From assembly GCA_030591745.1 (NCBI GenBank), contig JAUVAM010000044.1, forward strand, positions 1 to 11,176: 11,176 nucleotides of DNA, written 5' to 3'. The stretch comes from Deltaproteobacteria bacterium. Its GTDB lineage: Bacteria; Myxococcota; B64-G9. Made by a program: the position numbers and the translations under genes. Under the pieces are notes generated by a model, which was not told where the DNA came from, did no database searches, and saw only the letters and a program-made list of their open reading frames with translations. This document shows, piece by piece, positions 7,660 through 11,176 of the stretch (position 1 is its first letter; every line of letters starts with the position of its first letter).

Positions 7660-7722
7660 CCGGTTCGGCGTTTCAAGCCGCGCTTGCCGTGTGCGGAAAT
7701 GCACGGTTGTGCGGATTTTCAC
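7659..7722 (+). other. 64-bp leader segment present only before ligase copy 1, with hairpin
   Basis: Between TTGGC of the upstream box and the AGGAGAG ribosome binding site, copy 1 has 64 bases that copy 2 lacks entirely. In copy 2, TTGGC runs straight into AGGAGAG. The segment contains the inverted repeat GCAC-GGTT-GTGC (7701-7712), extendable with AAAT and ATTT across a two-base bulge, plus a direct repeat of GTGCGG on either side (7691-7696 and 7709-7714). There is also a weaker stem, CGGC and GCCG (7666-7680). It may be a regulatory 5' leader; no known riboswitch is recognised. Confidence 0.45.
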
Positions 7723-7732
7723 AGGAGAGGCC

Positions 7733-9559
7733 ATGAGCAACAACTTGGAACAACTTCCCATCGCCCATCTTGTCAATCGGGACGCCATCAAAACGCATTG
7801 CCAGGATCTCATCGGCTTGTTGGAAAACGGCCGGGGTTCCAAGCGACCTGCCCTGACCTTCTTGGACCGACAAAACAACGAGGATCACCGCAGTTTTGAC
7901 GACCTTCTGGATGGCGCCCTGCGGGTGGCCACCTACCTGCGCAACCGGGGATTGAATCCAGGAGACCGGGTCATTTTGCTGCTGATGACCAGCAAGCAAT
8001 TCATTGACGCTTTTTTCGGCACCATCCTGGCGGGCGGCGTACCCGTAGCCGTCAGCCCGCCCATGACCTTCGGCGACATCAACAAGTATTTGGACAATTT
8101 GAGCCACGTGGTCAAAAACTCGGGCGCCCGTTTCATGATCTCCTTTCCCCGGATTCGCAAGGTCATCGGCGGGGTCCTGGCCGCCGACAACGAACTGGTG
8201 GAGTTCATCCTGACCAAGGAGATCGTAGCCGAGCCCGCGCAACGTCCGGGCTTGCCCAGCATCGATCCGGATTCAACGGCCCTCATTCAGTACACTTCGG
8301 GCTCCACGGGCCTGCCCAAGGGCGCCATGCTCAGTCATCGGGCTCTGCTGGCCAACGTCCATGGCATCTCTCAGGGGCTGGATACCAGCGAAAAAGATGT
8401 CTCGGTCAGTTGGCTTCCCCTGTTCCACGACATGGGTCTCATCGGCTCTCTCTTTACCGGTCTTTACGACAAGGTCCACGTTTACGCCATGTCCCCCGAG
8501 GCCTTTGTGCTGAACCCGGTGAGTTGGCTTGAATTGATCAGCAAATACCGCGCCACGGTGGCCACGGCCCCCAATTTTGCCTACCACCTGCTGGCCTATC
8601 GTGTGAACGAAGCGGCCCTGAGCGGCCTGGATCTCTCCAGCCTCAAAGTGGCACTGAATGGTGCAGAGCCGGTGGATCTGAAAACATTGAATGCCTTCGA
8701 AAAGAAATTCGCCGCCGTGGGCTTCGGCCCCACGGTGAATTTCCCCGTCTACGGCATGGCGGAGAACTGCCTGGCGGCCACCTTCCCCACCCTGGGTCAG
8801 CGCTACCACATGGAGGCCATCAACCGGGAACGCTTAGAGACCGACGGTCTGGCCGTATCCGCTTCGGCCGAAGACAACTTCCCTTTCCAGGCCGTGAGCG
8901 TGGGCGAACCGCTGGCGGGCCAGCAAGTGGCCATCCGCCGATTGAATGGCCATGGCACGGCCCAAGAAGATGAAGTGGGCGAGATCCTCATCAAGAGTCC
9001 ATCTTTGATGAGCGGCTATCATAAGAACCCCGAGGCCACGGCCGAGGTCCTGAAAGACGGCTGGCTGTACACGGGTGATTTGGGCTTCATCCGTGGTCGG
9101 AAGCTCTTCATCACCGGTCGCTCCAAGGAAATTATCATCAAGCGCGGGCGTAACTTCTATCCCTACGACATTGAACGGGCAGCCGCACAGGTGGCCGGCC
9201 TTCGCAAGGGTTGTTTGGCCGCCTTTTCCGTGCCCAACGAAGAAACCGGTACCGAAGATCTGATCCTGGTGGCCGAAACCCGAGAGACCGACCCGGCCAG
9301 TCTGGCCAAGCTGGAAAAAGCCATCGCCGCCGAGATCGTATCCAGCATCGGCACCCGGCCCGATCAAACCCTGCTCCTGCCACCCCGCAGCATCCCCAAA
9401 ACATCAAGCGGCAAGGTGCAAAGGCTTTTGTGCAAACAGCGCTACATGGAGGACAAGCTGGTCAAGTCGGGCGTGGAGCGCTGGTTCAATCCGGTCAAAA
9501 CCATCGTAGGCTCCTTCATCGGCAACCAACGATTTCGCCTGCGAGACCGCAAATATTGA
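7733..9559 (+). CDS. Fatty acyl-AMP/acyl-CoA ligase (FAAL-like), tandem copy 1
   Basis: The complete product is 608 residues. All core motifs of adenylate-forming enzymes are visible: P-loop YTSGSTGLPKG (187-197), LPLFHDMG (228-235), YGMAE (340-344), TGDLG (447-451), the hinge GRSKEIIIKRG followed by NFYPYDIE (462-481), and PKTSSGK with the catalytic Lys561. The HDMGLIG and NFYPYDIE wording is typical of fatty acyl-AMP ligases and related long-chain acyl ligases. These make acyl-adenylates from fatty acid and ATP, then pass the acyl group to a carrier protein or CoA. No carrier domain is fused. The start at 7733 is preceded by AGGAG (7723-7727, 5-base spacing); an in-frame GTG at 7691 is less likely. 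A close paralogue follows after 55 bp. The acceptor and chain length are not deducible, so FAAL versus acyl-CoA synthetase stays open. Confidence 0.88.
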   Translation: MSNNLEQLPIAHLVNRDAIKTHCQDLIGLLENGRGSKRPALTFLDRQNNEDHRSFDDLLDGALRVATYLRNRGLNPGDRVILLLMTSKQFIDAFFGTILAGGVPVAVSPPMTFGDINKYLDNLSHVVKNSGARFMISFPRIRKVIGGVLAADNELVEFILTKEIVAEPAQRPGLPSIDPDSTALIQYTSGSTGLPKGAMLSHRALLANVHGISQGLDTSEKDVSVSWLPLFHDMGLIGSLFTGLYDKVHVYAMSPEAFVLNPVSWLELISKYRATVATAPNFAYHLLAYRVNEAALSGLDLSSLKVALNGAEPVDLKTLNAFEKKFAAVGFGPTVNFPVYGMAENCLAATFPTLGQRYHMEAINRERLETDGLAVSASAEDNFPFQAVSVGEPLAGQQVAIRRLNGHGTAQEDEVGEILIKSPSLMSGYHKNPEATAEVLKDGWLYTGDLGFIRGRKLFITGRSKEIIIKRGRNFYPYDIERAAAQVAGLRKGCLAAFSVPNEETGTEDLILVAETRETDPASLAKLEKAIAAEIVSSIGTRPDQTLLLPPRSIPKTSSGKVQRLLCKQRYMEDKLVKSGVERWFNPVKTIVGSFIGNQRFRLRDRKY

Positions 9560-9566
9560 ATTTTTT

Positions 9567-9605
9567 AGCTTGACTCAATTCCCTTTTCAGTAAAATGGTT
9601 TGGCA
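9567..9605 (+). repeat. Upstream box, copy B (before second acyl ligase gene)
   Basis: This 39-bp counterpart of 7622-7659 begins 8 bases after the stop codon of ligase copy 1. It shares AGCTTGA, ATTCCCTTTTCAGT, AAATG and TTGGCA with copy A; one extra base lies before TTGGCA. Its final A is the first base of the AGGAG ribosome binding site of the second ligase, so the box abuts the translation start region directly. Confidence 0.65.
9570..9596 (+). promoter_or_regulatory. Candidate promoter of second acyl ligase gene
   Basis: TTGACT (9570-9575) and TAAAAT (9591-9596) resemble -35 and -10 hexamers, but the 15-base spacer is short. The equivalent positions in copy A read TTGATT and TCAAAT with the same spacer. 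If used, the leader would be only about 12 bases. The gene could equally be read through from copy 1, because no terminator is visible in the 55-bp gap. Confidence 0.3.
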
Positions 9606-9614
9606 GGAGAGCTA

Positions 9615-11176
9615 ATGAGCAACAACTTGGAACAACTCCCCATCGCCCATCTTGTCAGCCAGGACCCCGTCAAGGCCCATAGCCTGGATCTCATCGGCAT
9701 GTTGGAAAGCGGCCGGGGCTCCGATCAGCCTGCCCTGACTTACTTGAATCAACGCAACCAGGAGGACCACCGCAGTTGGGAGGATCTTTTGGAGGGAGCG
9801 CATCGGGTGGCCACCTACCTCCGAAATCGGGGCTTGAATCCCGGAGACCGGGTCATCTTGTTGATCATGGCCAACAAGCAATTCGTCGACCTCTTCTACG
9901 GCACCATCATGGCGGGCGGCGTGCCCGTGGCCGTCAGCCCCCCCTTGACTTTCGGCGATATCACTAAGTATTTGGACAACTTGCGCCACGTGGTAAAAAA
10001 TTCGGGTGCCCGCTTCATGATCTCCTTCCCTCGCATCCGCAAAGTCATCGGCTCTGTCTTAGCCGACGACAACGAGTTGGTGGAGTTCATCCTGGCCAAA
10101 GAAATCGTTGCCGAGTCCGCGCAACGTCCGGGTCTGCCCAGCATTGATCCGGAAGCGACTGCCCTCATTCAGTACACCTCGGGCTCCACCGGCCTGCCCA
10201 AGGGCGCCGTGCTCACGCACCGGGCTCTGCTGGCCAACGTTTATGGCAGCACCCTGGGTCTGGGTGTCGACGAACGGGATGTCGTGGTCACTTGGCTTCC
10301 TTTGTTCCACGACATGGGTCTCATCGGCTCTCTCTTTACAACCCTTTACAACAAGGCCAAGCTCTACGTCATGTCGCCGGAAGCCTTTGTGCTCAACCCC
10401 TTGAGCTGGCTGGAGCTGATGACCAAATACCGAGCCACCGTGGCCACGGCCCCCAATTTTGCATACCACTTGCTTATCAACCGTGTGGCCGAGGCGGAGT
10501 TGGACTCCCTGGATCTCTCCAGCCTCAAGTTGGCCATGAACGGTGCCGAGCCCGTGGATCTAAAAACCCTGGATTCCTTTGAAAAGAAATTCGGCCCCGT
10601 GGGCTTCGGGGACACCGTGAATTTCCCCGTCTACGGCATGGCGGAAAACTGCCTGGCGGCCACCTTCCCCTCCCTGGGCCAACGCTACCGCGTGGAGCCC
10701 ATCGACCGGGAACGCCTGGAGACCGACGGAATTGCCACTGACCCTGCCTCCGATGACAAGTCGCCTTACCAGGCCGTGAGCGTTGGCAAACCTTTGGCTG
10801 GGCAGCAATTGGCCATCCGCCGTTTGAAGGGCCAGGGCATGGCCAGAGAAAACGAAGTGGGCGAGATCATCATCAAAAGTCCATCCTTGATGAGCGGCTA
10901 CCACAAGAACCCGGAGGCCACGGCCGAAGTCATCAAAGACGGCTGGTTGCACACGGGTGATCTGGGTTTCATCCGCGATCGCGACCTCTTCATCACCGGG
11001 CGCTCCAAGGAGATGATCATCAAGCGCGGTCGCAACTTCTATCCCTACGACATCGAACGAGCTGCCGCACAGGTGCCCGGCATTCGCAAGGGTTGTCTGG
11101 CAGCCTTTTCCGTGCCCAACGAAGAAACCGGTACCGAAGATCTGGTCTTGGTGGCCGAAACCCGCGAGACCGACCC
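9615..11176 (+). CDS. Fatty acyl-AMP/acyl-CoA ligase (FAAL-like), tandem copy 2 (3' end beyond window)
   Basis: Open for 520 codons to the right edge. It aligns with the upstream ligase without net indels at a constant 1882-bp offset, with roughly 100 substitutions in 520 residues (about 80% identity by eye). It keeps YTSGSTGLPKG, LPLFHDMGLIG, YGMAEN, TGDLG, GRSKEMIIKRG and NFYPYDIE, so it should be catalytically competent up to the cut. The C-terminal PKTSSGK lysine lies beyond the window. AGGAG (9605-9609) precedes the ATG by 5 bases, as in copy 1. Differences cluster at residues 15-61, 199-226, 244-250 and 373-385, which may reflect a different acyl specificity; that is inference. It probably shares a transcript or regulation with copy 1. 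Confidence 0.88.
   Translation, partial: MSNNLEQLPIAHLVSQDPVKAHSLDLIGMLESGRGSDQPALTYLNQRNQEDHRSWEDLLEGAHRVATYLRNRGLNPGDRVILLIMANKQFVDLFYGTIMAGGVPVAVSPPLTFGDITKYLDNLRHVVKNSGARFMISFPRIRKVIGSVLADDNELVEFILAKEIVAESAQRPGLPSIDPEATALIQYTSGSTGLPKGAVLTHRALLANVYGSTLGLGVDERDVVVTWLPLFHDMGLIGSLFTTLYNKAKLYVMSPEAFVLNPLSWLELMTKYRATVATAPNFAYHLLINRVAEAELDSLDLSSLKLAMNGAEPVDLKTLDSFEKKFGPVGFGDTVNFPVYGMAENCLAATFPSLGQRYRVEPIDRERLETDGIATDPASDDKSPYQAVSVGKPLAGQQLAIRRLKGQGMARENEVGEIIIKSPSLMSGYHKNPEATAEVIKDGWLHTGDLGFIRDRDLFITGRSKEMIIKRGRNFYPYDIERAAAQVPGIRKGCLAAFSVPNEETGTEDLVLVAETRETD

Noticed and set aside
7691..7732. GTG start at 7691 for the first acyl ligase
   Set aside because: The ATG at 7733 has AGGAG at 5-base spacing, and the second ligase begins with the same MSNNLEQLP residues at its own ATG.
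9560..9566. T-run after the stop of ligase copy 1 as an intrinsic terminator
   Set aside because: No GC-rich stem precedes it; it is probably just AT-rich spacer before the duplicated box.

Overview
The window looks like a chromosomal segment from a Gram-negative bacterium. It carries an outer-membrane-type lipoprotein, a Sec-exported two-component sensor and dense, GC-rich coding with short gaps. The gene mix (a 14-blade propeller sensor, an alpha-methylacyl-CoA racemase, paired FAAL-like ligases) would fit an Acidobacteriota or Myxococcota/deltaproteobacterial-type genome, but nothing here fixes the taxon. I see no rRNA, tRNA, insertion sequence, CRISPR array or phage gene.

Layout. Positions 1-2112 (minus strand) hold the N-terminal 704 codons of a periplasmic two-component-propeller sensor; its output domain lies beyond the left edge. 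A 116-bp divergent gap follows, with an excellent sigma70-type promoter (2193-2221) whose predicted start lies at or one base before the ATG of the next gene, suggesting a leaderless mRNA. From 2229 to 7544 (plus strand) four genes are packed with a 4-bp overlap and then gaps of 12 and 7 bp: an LPP20-like lipoprotein, an alpha-methylacyl-CoA racemase (class III CoA-transferase fold), a soluble RCK (TrkA-type) protein with Usp-like domains, and a CPA2-family cation/proton antiporter membrane subunit. The last two form a natural pair: cytosolic nucleotide-sensing regulator plus transporter.

A 188-bp intergenic region (7545-7732) then leads into two tandem, paralogous adenylate-forming acyl ligases: 7733-9559 complete, and 9615 running off the right edge. 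They align without net indels at a constant 1882-bp offset and are about 80% identical in protein. The duplication includes an upstream box of about 38 bp, but copy 1 has 64 extra leader bases, containing a small hairpin, between that box and the ribosome binding site. The ligases probably activate fatty acids as acyl-adenylates for transfer to CoA or a carrier protein; the acceptor would be encoded outside the window.

The most interesting signals are the leaderless promoter, the duplicated ligase pair with its rearranged leader and patchy near-identity, a repeated TTCAGTCAA/TTGGCAC motif with sigma54-like spacing, and the exact 126-bp register of the propeller blades. No wholly new multi-gene system is evident.
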